64,000 nt of DNA from Collimonas antrihumi (lineage in GTDB: Bacteria > Pseudomonadota > Gammaproteobacteria > Burkholderiales > Burkholderiaceae_D). The stretch covers positions 1-64,000 of the forward strand of contig NZ_JAGQED010000012.1 in the NCBI RefSeq assembly GCF_018304965.1. Direction: 5' to 3'. The number at the start of each line of letters is the position of its first letter. Positions within the stretch are counted from its first letter, which is position 1. A program made the translations under genes and the position numbers. Under the pieces are notes generated by a model that did no database searches, was not told where the DNA came from, and saw only the letters and a program-made list of their open reading frames with translations. This document shows positions 7,566 through 16,650 of this stretch, piece after piece.

Positions 7566-8186
7566 CTAGCTGATGCGCCCCATGGTGCTGGTATACCTAC
7601 CCAGTTCGATATCATTGCGCAGGCCCATTTTTTTCATTGCAGAGGCCTTTTGCAAGCCCACCGTTTTGACGCTCTTGTTGAGCTTCTCGGCAATTTCACG
7701 CAGGCTGTTGCCGATCACGTACATCTTGAGCACTTCGACTTCGCGTCTGGTTGGCAACCTGCCGCTCGGGCCTTTTCTCAGTAACGGTAGTGCTGATTTG
7801 CCGATATACGGCGTGCCAGGCGAACCTTCCAGCAAGGCGCGGCCGAGTTCTGCCATCTCGTCGCTTTTGTGTAGCAACCCCTTCACGCCGCAGTTGGTGA
7901 TCTGATACAGCACTGCGGGTACGTCGATCATCGTCAGCACAATCAGCTCCAGCGATGCGTAGTCGCGCTTTAGCTGACTGAATAATGCGCAGCCGCCGCC
8001 AATCCGATTGATCGGCATGGAGAACTCCGTGATCAATATGTCGCATGGCGTATCTTTCAAGCGCGCCAACAACTCTGCGGCCGAGGTCGCCGTTGCCACT
8101 ATGGCAAAACCGGACATCTGCTCGATATATTGCCGCACTCCGGAAATGATGGCCGGCTGATCGTCGGCCAGGATGATCTTGATCAT
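7566..8186 (-). CDS. RcsB/NarL-like response regulator with Glu at the phosphorylation site
   Basis: A 206-residue regulator. The receiver domain (1-120) has the acidic pair D8-D9, T86 and K107, but where RcsB has its phospho-accepting Asp (LITD-LSMPG) this protein reads LITE-FSMP, Glu54. The C-terminal LuxR-type HTH is at about 140-200 (LPTRREVEVLKMYVIGNSLR, IAEKLNKSVKTVGLQKASAM). ATG at 8186 was chosen over 8207: it has GGGGAG upstream and fits the paralogue's N-terminus. It is transcribed away from a close paralogue (8428-9120), and no histidine kinase is nearby. Glu at this place often mimics phosphorylation, so it may be constitutively active. Confidence 0.85.
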   Translation of the reverse strand: MIKIILADDQPAIISGVRQYIEQMSGFAIVATATSAAELLARLKDTPCDILITEFSMPINRIGGGCALFSQLKRDYASLELIVLTMIDVPAVLYQITNCGVKGLLHKSDEMAELGRALLEGSPGTPYIGKSALPLLRKGPSGRLPTRREVEVLKMYVIGNSLREIAEKLNKSVKTVGLQKASAMKKMGLRNDIELGRYTSTMGRIS

Positions 8187-8427
8187 GAAATTTTCTCCCC
8201 GCAACAAATGGACAGCACCAGCTTAGGATTCTCCTTATCGTTATCAATTAGGAAACGCCGGACTTACATATTATTAAATATATAAGTAAATTTCATAAAT
8301 GTATAGTTTAATTGTTAACTTTTTGACAAAGCAACTAGAATCAATTCCGCTGCAACCCTCGCTGGGACACTTTGAGTTTTCTGGACCAGCTCCGATCCCG
8401 TATGGCATTAGCGATGGAGTAGTCAAA

Positions 8428-9120
8428 GTGAAGATTGTTCTGGCGGACGATCACCCCATTTTTACCGCAGGGGTGCGCAATTATCTCAATCACGTGCCGG
8501 ATTGCCGTGTGGTGGCCAGCGTCACCAGTTCCGATGAACTGGTCAGATGCCTGGAATCCACGCCATGTGACCTGGTCATTACCGAATTTGCGATGCCGAT
8601 GGTGCGCGTCAGCGACGGTTTGCATTTGCTGTCCTACATCAGGCGTCACCATCCGCAAACCTGGCTGGTGGTACTGACCATGAATGCGTTTCCGGTGGTG
8701 CTGTATCAGATCGTCAATAGCGGCGCGAATGGCTTGCTACACAAAAGCGATGAAATTCCCGAACTCGGCAAGACTATCCGTCACCTCGGCAACGGTTCCA
8801 CATATATGGGGCCGTCCTTCAAGGCGCTACTGCGGAACGGCATTGAAGGACACGCCAGAAGCCATATTCCCAGTCCGCGTGAAACCGAGGTGCTGCGTCT
8901 ATATGCGGCGGGTAACAGCCTGCGCGATATCGCCAGGCGGATGAACAAGAGCGTTAAAACGGTCAGTTTGCAAAAGGCTTCGGCGATGAAAAAACTCGGC
9001 CTGCGCAACGACATCGAACTGGGCCGCTACTGCGCTGCGGTCAGTGGCGATACCGTCCAGTTGCCGGGATGTGGCGACTGGTTTCTGCCAGGCCCCGAGT
9101 ATGGTGACTATAGAAACTAA
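8428..9120 (+). CDS. RcsB/NarL-like response regulator, divergent paralogue, also Glu for Asp
   Basis: A 230-residue regulator closely related to the protein at 7566-8186. The receiver domain has D7-D8, the LTMN switch segment and the HK-SDE lysine, but Glu53 (VITE-FAMP) replaces the phospho-accepting Asp. The LuxR HTH is near 150-205 (ETEVLRLYAAGNSLRDIARR, then VKTVSLQKASAMKKLG). The start is read as GTG at 8428, with GGAG 8 bases upstream and agreement with the paralogue; an ATG at 8299 would add 43 residues without a ribosome site. The 240-base AT-rich gap between the two genes should hold both promoters. Confidence 0.85.
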   Translation: MKIVLADDHPIFTAGVRNYLNHVPDCRVVASVTSSDELVRCLESTPCDLVITEFAMPMVRVSDGLHLLSYIRRHHPQTWLVVLTMNAFPVVLYQIVNSGANGLLHKSDEIPELGKTIRHLGNGSTYMGPSFKALLRNGIEGHARSHIPSPRETEVLRLYAAGNSLRDIARRMNKSVKTVSLQKASAMKKLGLRNDIELGRYCAAVSGDTVQLPGCGDWFLPGPEYGDYRN

Positions 9121-9143
9121 ATAGAAACTGAATCTGAGCTGTC

Positions 9144-9485
9144 TCAGGACTGCTGCCGCAGATCAAAAATCTGCGCCATGGCCACCCACTTCTCTCCAGC
9201 CGGAGTCCATGGCGTGGGAGCCTGGAATTGCCACATCAGCGTTTCCCATTCTTGTACCTTAGGGTTGCTGCGGGCTGCGTCAGCCATCCGCTCCGCACTG
9301 TAAATTGCGTCATCGGTCTCCATCAGCATCACTAGGCGGGTGCCCAAGCGATAGATTTCCATGCAAAGCACGCCATGCAAGCGCAGATGGGCCGCAATTT
9401 CAGGCCAGATGCAGCGGTGATGCGCTTCATAACGGCTGATCAGATCGGCATCGTCCTTCAGGTCCAGCGCCAGGCAGTAACGCAT
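9144..9485 (-). CDS. L-rhamnose/L-fucose mutarotase family protein
   Basis: A 113-residue protein of the RhaM (DUF718) family, which interconverts the anomers of 6-deoxy sugars. The N-terminus MRYCLALDLKDD and YEAHHRCIWPEIAAHL carry the usual catalytic-site His, and WETLMWQFQAPTPW is the typical C-terminal pattern. It is divergent from a FadR-type regulator gene (9720), which may control it. No other sugar catabolic genes lie beside it, so the actual sugar cannot be named. Confidence 0.8.
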   Translation of the reverse strand: MRYCLALDLKDDADLISRYEAHHRCIWPEIAAHLRLHGVLCMEIYRLGTRLVMLMETDDAIYSAERMADAARSNPKVQEWETLMWQFQAPTPWTPAGEKWVAMAQIFDLRQQS

Positions 9486-9556
9486 ATTTTTGAAGCCCCC
9501 TAACTTATCCGGTATCCGCGGCTTTTTCGAAAAGATATTGTATACTGCAAAGGTTT

Positions 9557-9571
9557 ATTGGCTGGACCAAT
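9557..9571. promoter_or_regulatory. Candidate operator of the FadR-type regulator
   Basis: ATTGGCTGGACCAAT is an imperfect palindrome with ATTGG/CCAAT arms, the arm type bound by several FadR/PdhR-group regulators (TGG-N-CCA cores). It stands in the divergent gap between the mutarotase and regulator genes, just after a TATACT sequence (9541-9546). Confidence 0.45.
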
Positions 9572-9719
9572 ACTAGCACGGCAAAAATCCAGAGAGCAAT
9601 TGATAAGACCGATTTAAATAGTCATGCTGCACAGGTGCTATACAAACGCCGACGCTATTCGGTTCGGCTCGCAACTGCCGCGCCGTGGCACAATGTGAAA
9701 AATATCATTCCTTGCTCCC

Positions 9720-10523
9720 ATGCCCATACAAGTTATCCACAACCGCCGCCTGTATCAACAAATCGCCGATCAGTTGCGTGACATGATTGATCGCGGCGAA
9801 TACGGTCCCGGCGACAACCTGCCGCCCGAGCGCGAACTGGCCAAGCAATTCGGCGTTAGCCGTACCTCAGTGCGGGAAGCCTTGATTGCGCTGGAAGTGA
9901 TTGGCATTGTCAGCGTTCGTGTCGGCAACGGTGTGATGGTGTTGCCGCCAACGGAAGACACAAGTGAGCGTACCGGCGGCAGCCAGGCGCCGGCCTTGCA
10001 ACAAGCAGCGCACCGTAGCGGCTGGGAAATCGATCCGGAACTCGATCAGGAAATCCGTCTTGACCTGGATGATGAAATACCGCCCTTCAAGCTGCTGCAG
10101 GCAAGGCGCCTGGTGGAACCGGAGACCGCCGCCCTGGCAGCACTGAATGCCAGCGACGAACAACTACGCAGCATCGCCGAGGCTTATGCGCGCAATGTCG
10201 AAGACAACCGCAGCGGCTCGCACACGCATCCCGGCGACCGCCTGTTTCATATCCGTATCGCCGAAGCCAGCGGCAACCCGGCCTACCTGCTGCTGGTCAG
10301 CCATCTGCTGGGACGCAAATACGGCATGATGTTCCAGCGCCTGCAAACCCTGTATAGCTCGAAGGACATGCCGAATCGCTCAGAGCATGAACATCAGCTG
10401 ATCCTGGAAGCACTGCAAGCGCGCGATGCGGTAGCGGCGCGCCGGGCGATGCGAGCGCATATGGATTCCGTGGTCAAGATTTTTTCTCGCTCGGTGCCGG
10501 AGCAGGATATTCGGGCTCGTTGA
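9720..10523 (+). CDS. GntR-family regulator, FadR/FCD type
   Basis: A 267-residue regulator. The winged helix is at about residues 5-75 (LYQQIADQLRDMIDRGEYGP, LPPERELAKQFGVSRTSVRE, ALIALEVIGIVSVRVGNGVMV). The FCD ligand domain is at about 115-250, with Asp and His residues that usually bind a metal (RLFHIRIAEASGNPAY, then EHEHQLILEALQARD). Such regulators sense carboxylates or sugar acids and usually repress. It is divergent from the mutarotase gene, with a palindromic candidate operator between. It converges with priA, leaving one base between the stop codons. No strong ribosome site precedes the ATG. Confidence 0.85.
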   Translation: MPIQVIHNRRLYQQIADQLRDMIDRGEYGPGDNLPPERELAKQFGVSRTSVREALIALEVIGIVSVRVGNGVMVLPPTEDTSERTGGSQAPALQQAAHRSGWEIDPELDQEIRLDLDDEIPPFKLLQARRLVEPETAALAALNASDEQLRSIAEAYARNVEDNRSGSHTHPGDRLFHIRIAEASGNPAYLLLVSHLLGRKYGMMFQRLQTLYSSKDMPNRSEHEHQLILEALQARDAVAARRAMRAHMDSVVKIFSRSVPEQDIRAR

Positions 10524-10524
10524 C

Positions 10525-12567
10525 CTAAATATCAACCGGATCCACTTCCAAAGACCACTTCGCGCGCGTCTTAATTTGTCGCAACTGCGCCATCCAGTCT
10601 GTCAGGAAGGCCTGCAAGCCGGGACGCGACGGGCATTCGATCAGTAATTGCGCGCGGTCGACATTGGCGACCCGGGTCATGGTCATCGGAATCGGATCGT
10701 GCATGGTAATGCCGGCGTGCTCGATGCAGTTGGCAGCCTGTTGCAAAAACTCGATCGCAGTTTCCAGCTCTTTCGCCTCAGCCCTTAGCAACGCTTGATA
10801 GATGTACGGCGGCAGGCAGGCCTGCGCGCGCTCCTCCAGCAGCGAAGTGGCGAAGTGATCGTAATCGTGCGCGATTACTGCCGCGTACAACGGATGCTGT
10901 GGATAACGCGTCTGGATCAGCACCTCGCTGGCGCTCCCGCCCTCTTTTTGCGCAGCGCGGCCGGCGCGTCCCGCCACCTGCATCAATTGCGCAAACAAGC
11001 GCTCGCTAGCGCGGTAGTCGCGGGAAAACAGCGCGGTGTCGGGATTGAGGATGCCGACCAGGGTCAGGTTCTTGAAATCATGTCCCTTGGCGACCATCTG
11101 GGTGCCGATAAGGATATCTACCTCACCGTTGTGCACGCTATCGAAAGCTGCTTGCGCACTACCTTTGCGACGGGTGGAATCGGCATCGATGCGCAATACC
11201 CGTGCTTCCGGAAACATCGCGCGCAAGCCTTCTTCCAACCGTTGCGTGCCACGTCCCAGCGGCTGCAAATCAATGTTGCCGCAAGTTGGGCAGGATTTGG
11301 GGATCCGCAACTCCAGGCTGCAGTGATGGCAACGCAGGCGATGTTCGGGTTTGTGCAGCACCATGAACGAGGTGCAGCGGGTGCAGTTGCTGACCCAGCC
11401 GCAAGCGTCGCAAGCAATCACTGGCGCGTAACCGCGGCGGTTCAGGAACAGCAGCGATTGTTCGCCCCGCTCCAGCCTTTGCTTGAGCGCGCTGACCAGG
11501 GTCGAGGTCAAGCCCTCGCTGGGTTTGTCACGCTCCATGTCGATACGGCGCACCAGCGGCAATACCGCATCCTTGACCGCCCGCTCGCGCAGTTCGAGTT
11601 TCTTGTAGCGTCCGGATTGAGTGTGATGCCAGGTTTCCAGCGATGGCGTGGCCGAGCCCAGCACGATCGGAATCCCCAGTTGGTGAGCGCGCCATACGGC
11701 CAGATCGCGCGCCGAATAGCGCAAACCTTCTTGCTGCTTGTAGGACGGGTCGTGCTCCTCGTCGATGACGATCAATTTTAGATGCGGCAAAGAAGCCAGC
11801 ACCGCCAGCCGGGTCCCTAGGATAATCCGTGCCTGTCCCAAGTGCGCTGCCAGCCAGTGACGCATGCGCTCGCCTTCCGCCAGGCCGCTATGCAAAGTCG
11901 CCACCATCACGCCTGGGAAACGGGCACGGATGTTTCCCTCCAGTTGCGGCGTCAGGTTGATTTCCGGTACCAGGATCAGGATTTGCGAGGGGTTGTCCTC
12001 ACCATTGTCACTGTGAGCCAGGATTTGTGCCGCAGCCTGCAGATAGACCTCTGTCTTGCCGCTACCGGTGACGCCGTATAGCAGCGTAGGCGCAAAACCA
12101 GTGGCGCCGGCAATCGCATCGGCCGCCTGCTGTTGCGCCGGATTCAGCCGCGCCACGTCGATCGGGGTAGCGTCATGCGGAGCACCGGCTTGCTGCAATT
12201 TCTTCAAGCCGCGATCCAATGCAACAGTGGTCAGCGCGCGCAGGTTTTTCGGCAAACCCGGCAACGCCACTTCGCCCAGCGGCCGCTGATAATAATCGGC
12301 GGCAAAACGGCAGAGCGCGAGCCATTGCTTCGATAGCGGCGGCAGTTGATGGCGCACCGACTGGACGTTTTTCAATTTCTCGGCTGGGACGCCGCTCTCG
12401 GCGCTGGTGCCGACAATCATGCCGACCACTTCGCGGCGACCGAAAGAAAGCTGAACCAGCTGCCCGATTCGGGGCGTGGCTTCGTTTTCATCGCTGGCCT
12501 GCCAACGATAGTCGAAGCTGCTATCCAAGGGAGTGTCGAGGACGATTTGGAGAATGCTTTGTTTCAC
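10525..12567 (-). CDS. priA: Primosomal replication-restart helicase PriA
   Basis: A 680-residue PriA of full length. The N-terminal 3'-DNA-binding domain is at 1-105. The helicase core has Walker A GVTGSGKT at 165-172 and DEEH at 269-272. The zinc cysteines C386, C389, C395, C398, C413, C416, C426 and C429 form the two metal sites, and GTQMVAKGHDF plus QVAGRAGR are the later helicase motifs. It reloads DnaB at stalled forks. It stands alone on the minus strand, with an 850-base gene-free region upstream that contains duplicated DnaA boxes. Confidence 0.97.
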   Translation of the reverse strand: MKQSILQIVLDTPLDSSFDYRWQASDENEATPRIGQLVQLSFGRREVVGMIVGTSAESGVPAEKLKNVQSVRHQLPPLSKQWLALCRFAADYYQRPLGEVALPGLPKNLRALTTVALDRGLKKLQQAGAPHDATPIDVARLNPAQQQAADAIAGATGFAPTLLYGVTGSGKTEVYLQAAAQILAHSDNGEDNPSQILILVPEINLTPQLEGNIRARFPGVMVATLHSGLAEGERMRHWLAAHLGQARIILGTRLAVLASLPHLKLIVIDEEHDPSYKQQEGLRYSARDLAVWRAHQLGIPIVLGSATPSLETWHHTQSGRYKKLELRERAVKDAVLPLVRRIDMERDKPSEGLTSTLVSALKQRLERGEQSLLFLNRRGYAPVIACDACGWVSNCTRCTSFMVLHKPEHRLRCHHCSLELRIPKSCPTCGNIDLQPLGRGTQRLEEGLRAMFPEARVLRIDADSTRRKGSAQAAFDSVHNGEVDILIGTQMVAKGHDFKNLTLVGILNPDTALFSRDYRASERLFAQLMQVAGRAGRAAQKEGGSASEVLIQTRYPQHPLYAAVIAHDYDHFATSLLEERAQACLPPYIYQALLRAEAKELETAIEFLQQAANCIEHAGITMHDPIPMTMTRVANVDRAQLLIECPSRPGLQAFLTDWMAQLRQIKTRAKWSLEVDPVDI

Positions 12568-12604
12568 GAACTTAATGTAATTCCCGAGGAAATAAGCTAA
12601 CTAC

Positions 12605-12657
12605 CGGTTTCATAAGTGCTTTTATGACTATCCACAAAATCTGTGGATAACTTTGTG
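12605..12657 (+). repeat. DnaA-box direct repeat, copy 1
   Basis: It begins CGGTTTCATAAGTGCTTTTA and contains a TATCCACA, then TGTGGATAA at 12642-12650 (perfect DnaA box), then CTTTGTGG. It matches 13060-13113 over most of its length. Confidence 0.7.
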
Positions 12658-13039
12658 GACAAGGTTGCGTAAACAACGTGAAAGCGCCTGTTTACGACAT
12701 TTTTTTGCTTTTGCTCAAACTAGCATCAATAAAAATAGTATTTACAATCAAATACTTAACGAGCACTTACCAGACGAGTAACATTTTTCATGTAGTCAAA
12801 AAATAGCCTTGAAGAAACTCGAATATGTGCATAACTAAAGTCGGAATCTGCGAGAACCGGCACAGTCGCCAGCACCAAAAAGTAACATTCATGGGCACAA
12901 TCAAATCCATTGGTGCGCACCATCATGTTGCTTTTTTCAGTCGGGTTACCAAGTTTCGCACCGGAAAAATTAGCCCGATGTCAACTGTCAAAAATGCTCG
13001 GGAATTCTTGATTTCTAGGATTCTACTTAAAGTAAAGTA

Positions 13040-13055
13040 TTAGGACATGTCCTAA
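13040..13055. repeat. Perfect 16-base palindrome
   Basis: TTAGGACATGTCCTAA is fully self-complementary and stands 4 bases before the second DnaA-box repeat. It could be the operator of a dimeric regulator; none is identifiable here. Confidence 0.6.
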
Positions 13056-13059
13056 CCAT

Positions 13060-13113
13060 CGGTTTCATAAGCGCTTTTCAAATTATCCACAATGTCTGTG
13101 GATAACTTTGTGG
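13060..13113 (+). repeat. DnaA-box direct repeat, copy 2
   Basis: It contains TTATCCACA at 13083-13091 and TGTGGATAA at 13097-13105, two perfect DnaA boxes facing each other with five bases between. The flanks match copy 1 at 12605-12657. Confidence 0.7.
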
Positions 13114-13423
13114 GTAACCTGCTCTTGACAGGCCGCAGACGCATATTTGATGCGGGTTTCAATAAATTGCCTAAACTAAAAGCAGAAAATAAACCTTTTA
13201 AAATCAAACACTTACAAAACGCACCCAAGTGGAAAATAATAAATATAGTTATAAATAATTTCCGTGGTGCAGCAGATTTTTTTGTGCATAACTAGCGAGT
13301 GGCAATCGCCTGATTGGTGCCGAATGTGTTATGCATGACACCGTGTAACAACATTCTTCACCGGGCAGCAGGCATCGATTCGCGCCGGCAAGCGCCTATC
13401 CGCACATGCCTACCCTCTCGCGC

Positions 13424-14503
13424 CTATATTCTTAATTTACGGCTGATTTCATGGACCGCATCAACCATGACCGCGACCGACTCCGGCGGCGTGAATTGCG
13501 AAATACCGTGGCCCAGGTTGAATACATGGCCGCTATCCGCTTGCGGCACACCGTACGCGTTCAGCAAGCGCTCGACTTCGCTACGGATCTGCTCTGGCTT
13601 GGCAAACAGCACCGCAGGATCCAGGTTGCCCTGCAACGCAACCCGCTGGCCGATACGCGCCCGCGCCTCGGTCAGATTGACGGTCCAGTCGAGGCCTACA
13701 GCATCGGCGCCGATATCGGCAATCTGTTCCAGCCACAAGCCGCCGCCCTTGGTAAATACAATCGCCGGAATCGGCACGCCGTCTTTCTCGCGCTTCAACT
13801 GGGAAACCACCTGCCGCATATAGTCCAGTGAAAACTCCTGGTAAGCGCCATCCGCCAGCGCCCCGCCCCACGAATCGAAAATCATCACGGCTTGCGCGCC
13901 GGCGTCGATCTGTGCGTTCAGGTAGGCCGCCACTGCCGCTGCGTTGGTGCTGAGCACGTGGTGCATCAGGTCCGGACGGTTGTATAACATCGTCTTGACG
14001 GTATGGAATTCGCGCGAACCTTCACCTTCGACCATGTAGCAAGCCAGGGTCCAGGGGCTGCCGGCAAAGCCGATCAGCGGCACGCGGCCGTTGAGTTCAG
14101 TACGGATTTGCGTGACCGCCTTGAAAACATATTCCAGCTTGCCCAGATCCGGGCTTTGCAGCGCCATTACGTCTTTTTCATCACGCAGCGGCCGTTGGAA
14201 CTTGGGGCCTTCGCCATCAGCGAAATACAGGCCCAGTCCCATGGCGTCCGGCACGGTCAGGATGTCGGAAAACAGAATCGCGGCATCCAGCGGGAAACGG
14301 TCAAGCGGCTGCAGCGTGACTTCGGTAGCGTAATCGGGATTGGTTGCCAGCCCCATGAAGGAGCCTGCGCGGCTGCGGGTTTTGCGATACTCGGGCAGAT
14401 AGCGGCCAGCTTGGCGCATCAGCCACAGCGGCGTGTATTCGGTCGGCTGGCGCAACAGTGCGCGCAGGAAGGTGTCGTTCTTGAGCGGGGCGAATTGGGA
14501 CAT
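13424..14503 (-). CDS. hemE: Uroporphyrinogen decarboxylase HemE
   Basis: A 359-residue enzyme that decarboxylates the four acetate side chains of uroporphyrinogen III to give coproporphyrinogen III in haem synthesis. The signature [16 protein letters not shown] (about residues 25-40) with its active-site arginines, [15 protein letters not shown] with the catalytic Asp, and [16 protein letters not shown] are all present. ATG at 14503 was chosen; an in-frame TTG three codons earlier is the alternative. The length is normal. It stands downstream of a LysR gene with 97 bases between, on the same strand. Confidence 0.97.
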   Translation of the reverse strand: MSQFAPLKNDTFLRALLRQPTEYTPLWLMRQAGRYLPEYRKTRSRAGSFMGLATNPDYATEVTLQPLDRFPLDAAILFSDILTVPDAMGLGLYFADGEGPKFQRPLRDEKDVMALQSPDLGKLEYVFKAVTQIRTELNGRVPLIGFAGSPWTLACYMVEGEGSREFHTVKTMLYNRPDLMHHVLSTNAAAVAAYLNAQIDAGAQAVMIFDSWGGALADGAYQEFSLDYMRQVVSQLKREKDGVPIPAIVFTKGGGLWLEQIADIGADAVGLDWTVNLTEARARIGQRVALQGNLDPAVLFAKPEQIRSEVERLLNAYGVPQADSGHVFNLGHGISQFTPPESVAVMVDAVHEISRKLRI

Positions 14504-14599
14504 GAGAAGCAATCTGGATGCATGTGATAACGCCCCATTATCTCATCCAAATCCACGGCTGCGGCATTGCTGCATCGTATGGTTGGTATGTTTGAGATA

Positions 14600-15514
14600 C
14601 TACGGTCCCTCCCGATGCACTGCAACCAGGTCATCCTGAAACGCTTGCAGGATCTCGCCTCGGCTGGATTGGCGGCGTACGACCATGTGCAATGTGACTT
14701 CATAGGAGAACTGCGCCGGATTAAGGGCTGCCAGCAATCCTTGCCGTACCAGCGGCGCAGCGAAGTGTTGCGGCAGGAATCCAAGATGCTGCCCTGACAG
14801 GATCAGGACCGCAACCGCCTCCATGTTGTCAGCCAGCGCCGTCACCCGCGCCGGTGCAGACATGCCACCCTTGCCTTCCGCCTCTGGCAAAGGATAACTG
14901 CGCCAGACCCAGTCGTGCTGCGCCAGATCTGCCGCTTCCAAGTTGCCGGCCCGGCTGAATAGCGGATGCGCGGCGGCGCAATATGCCACCTGATGCTCGG
15001 TGTACAAGGGCAGATATTCCAGATTCGGCAGACGGTGCCAGAAGTAACCGATGCCCAGATCGAGTCGGCCGTTGATCACTTCCTCTTCCAGCTGACCGGG
15101 AGCCAGCACCGCCAGCGACAGCGTCACCGCCTCGTCCCGCGCACGGAACCGGGCGATGGCCTGGCTCAGGCGCGCGTTGGCGCTCATGGCGGCGTGACCA
15201 ATCAGGCCCAGATGCAATTGTCCGACCAGCTTGCGCCCGATCTGGCGCGCATCCAGGCAAAAATGGTCGACGTTCTCCAGCAGCCGGCGGCTGGACTGGG
15301 CGAACTGTTCGCCGCGCGGCGTTAGCCGAAACCCGGCCCGGCCGCGTTCGCACAAACGAAATCCGAGCCGCGTCTCCAGCGTTGCCACCTGCGTGCTGAT
15401 GGTGGACTGGCTGACATTCAGAGCCGTCTGCGCAGCGGAAATGCCGCCGGCGTCCAGCACCGACAGGAAAACGCGGATCAGACGCAGGTCAAGATCGGAT
15501 AGTTGCTGGAGCAT
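14600..15514 (-). CDS. LysR-family regulator, divergent from the agmatinase-like gene
   Basis: A 304-residue LysR protein. The N-terminal HTH is at about residues 8-65 (LRLIRVFLSVLDAGGISAAQ, then LNVSQSTISTQVATLETRLG), followed by a periplasmic-binding-like effector domain (about 95-300). It is transcribed divergently from the agmatinase-family gene at 15677 with 162 bases between, so it probably controls that gene in response to a guanidino compound or an amine. A palindromic candidate operator is at 15576-15592. Confidence 0.9.
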   Translation of the reverse strand: MLQQLSDLDLRLIRVFLSVLDAGGISAAQTALNVSQSTISTQVATLETRLGFRLCERGRAGFRLTPRGEQFAQSSRRLLENVDHFCLDARQIGRKLVGQLHLGLIGHAAMSANARLSQAIARFRARDEAVTLSLAVLAPGQLEEEVINGRLDLGIGYFWHRLPNLEYLPLYTEHQVAYCAAAHPLFSRAGNLEAADLAQHDWVWRSYPLPEAEGKGGMSAPARVTALADNMEAVAVLILSGQHLGFLPQHFAAPLVRQGLLAALNPAQFSYEVTLHMVVRRQSSRGEILQAFQDDLVAVHREGP

Positions 15515-15575
15515 GTTGCATCGGATAAAGTCAAAGGAAAGTGCAGGTCAGATCGATAATACATCTATCATTATC

Positions 15576-15592
15576 AATGTAAAGATTACATT
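15576..15592. promoter_or_regulatory. Candidate LysR operator
   Basis: AATGTAAAGATTACATT is a perfect inverted repeat (AATGTA, five bases, TACATT) in the gap between the LysR and agmatinase-family genes. It has the T-N11-A form typical of LysR sites. Confidence 0.5.
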
Positions 15593-15676
15593 ACGCGCAT
15601 TTTTTATGATGTTATTTCCCGCTAGAGTAGATGGTGTTCAGAAAACCACCTTCCCTTCCCCTTGCCGGAGACGATC

Positions 15677-16630
15677 ATGACGGAAACCCCACTTTATCAA
15701 CCGCTTGGCGGCAACGACATGCCGCGTTTCGGCGGCATCGCCACCATGATGCGCTTGCCGCACGTGAGCAGCAGCGCCGAACTGGATGCCTGTTTCGTCG
15801 GCGTCCCGTTCGACCTGGGCACCTCGAATCGTTCCGGCACGCGCTTCGGGCCGCGCCAGATCCGTACTGAATCGGTGCTGCTACGGCCTTACAACATGGC
15901 AACCCGCGCTGCCCCTTTCGATGCGCTGCGTATCGCCGACCTGGGCGACGTCGCCATCAATCCTTACAACCTGCTCGATTCGATCAAGCTGATTGAAACC
16001 GCCTACGACAACATCGTCGCCTCCGGCTGCCGGCCGATTTCACTGGGCGGCGACCATACAATCGCGCTACCCATCCTGCGCGCGCTGCATCGCAAATACG
16101 GCAAGATCGGCCTGATCCACGTCGATGCCCATGCCGACGTCAACGACACCATGTTCGGTGAAAAGATCGCCCACGGCACGCCGTTCCGCCGCGCGGTGGA
16201 AGAAGGCTTGCTGGATTGCCAACGCGTGGTGCAAATCGGCTTGCGCGGCACCGGCTACACCGCGGAGGATTTCGACTGGTGCCGCGACCAGGGTTTCAGG
16301 GTGGTGCAGGTGGAAGACTGCTGGAACAAATCGCTGACGCCGCTGATGGAAGAAGTGCGTGCACGTGTAGCAGGCGGCCCGGTGTACCTGAGTTTCGACA
16401 TCGACGGTATCGATCCGGCCTATGCACCCGGTACCGGCACCCCGGAAATCGCCGGCCTGACCGTGCCGCAAGCGCTGGAAATCATCCGTGGCGCCTGGGG
16501 CCTGGACATCGTCGGCGCCGATCTGGTGGAAGTATCGCCGCCTTACGATCCGGTTGGCACCACCGCGCTGCTCGGCGCCAACCTGGCCTATGAAATGCTG
16601 TGCGTGCTGCCGGGCGTACCGCGTCGATAA
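15677..16630 (+). CDS. Agmatinase-family ureohydrolase
   Basis: A 317-residue member of the arginase/agmatinase superfamily. The dinuclear Mn motifs are complete: GGDHTI, HVDAHADVND and SFDIDGIDPAYAPGTGTPE. Such enzymes hydrolyse agmatine, guanidinobutyrate or guanidinopropionate to the amine plus urea; the sequence alone does not settle the substrate, and guanidinobutyrase (giving GABA) would suit the GABA operon 6 kb away. ATG at 15677 has CGGAG upstream; a TTG at 15662 is in frame but less likely. It is divergent from a LysR gene. Confidence 0.9.
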   Translation: MTETPLYQPLGGNDMPRFGGIATMMRLPHVSSSAELDACFVGVPFDLGTSNRSGTRFGPRQIRTESVLLRPYNMATRAAPFDALRIADLGDVAINPYNLLDSIKLIETAYDNIVASGCRPISLGGDHTIALPILRALHRKYGKIGLIHVDAHADVNDTMFGEKIAHGTPFRRAVEEGLLDCQRVVQIGLRGTGYTAEDFDWCRDQGFRVVQVEDCWNKSLTPLMEEVRARVAGGPVYLSFDIDGIDPAYAPGTGTPEIAGLTVPQALEIIRGAWGLDIVGADLVEVSPPYDPVGTTALLGANLAYEMLCVLPGVPRR

Positions 16631-16650
16631 CTATTTAAGCATTACTGTGC

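Larger units (their letters stand above)
12568..13423. other. Gene-free region between priA and hemE with duplicated DnaA boxes
   Basis: These 856 bases are AT-rich and hold no convincing gene. Two related segments (12605-12657 and 13060-13113) each carry DnaA boxes. A perfect 16-base palindrome (13040-13055) stands just before the second copy. The rest shows only weak similarity between the two halves (for example AATCAAA-ACTTA words at 12747 and 13203). It could titrate DnaA, regulate priA, or be a decayed origin-type sequence. Confidence 0.5.

Noticed and set aside
8299-8427. N-terminal extension of the second RcsB-like regulator
   Set aside because: It has no ribosome site, and the paralogue starts at the receiver domain; GTG at 8428 has a good site.
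12825-13295. Two small plus-strand frames (72 and 67 codons) between priA and hemE
   Set aside because: No ribosome sites, AT-driven composition and overlap with the DnaA-box repeat speak against coding.
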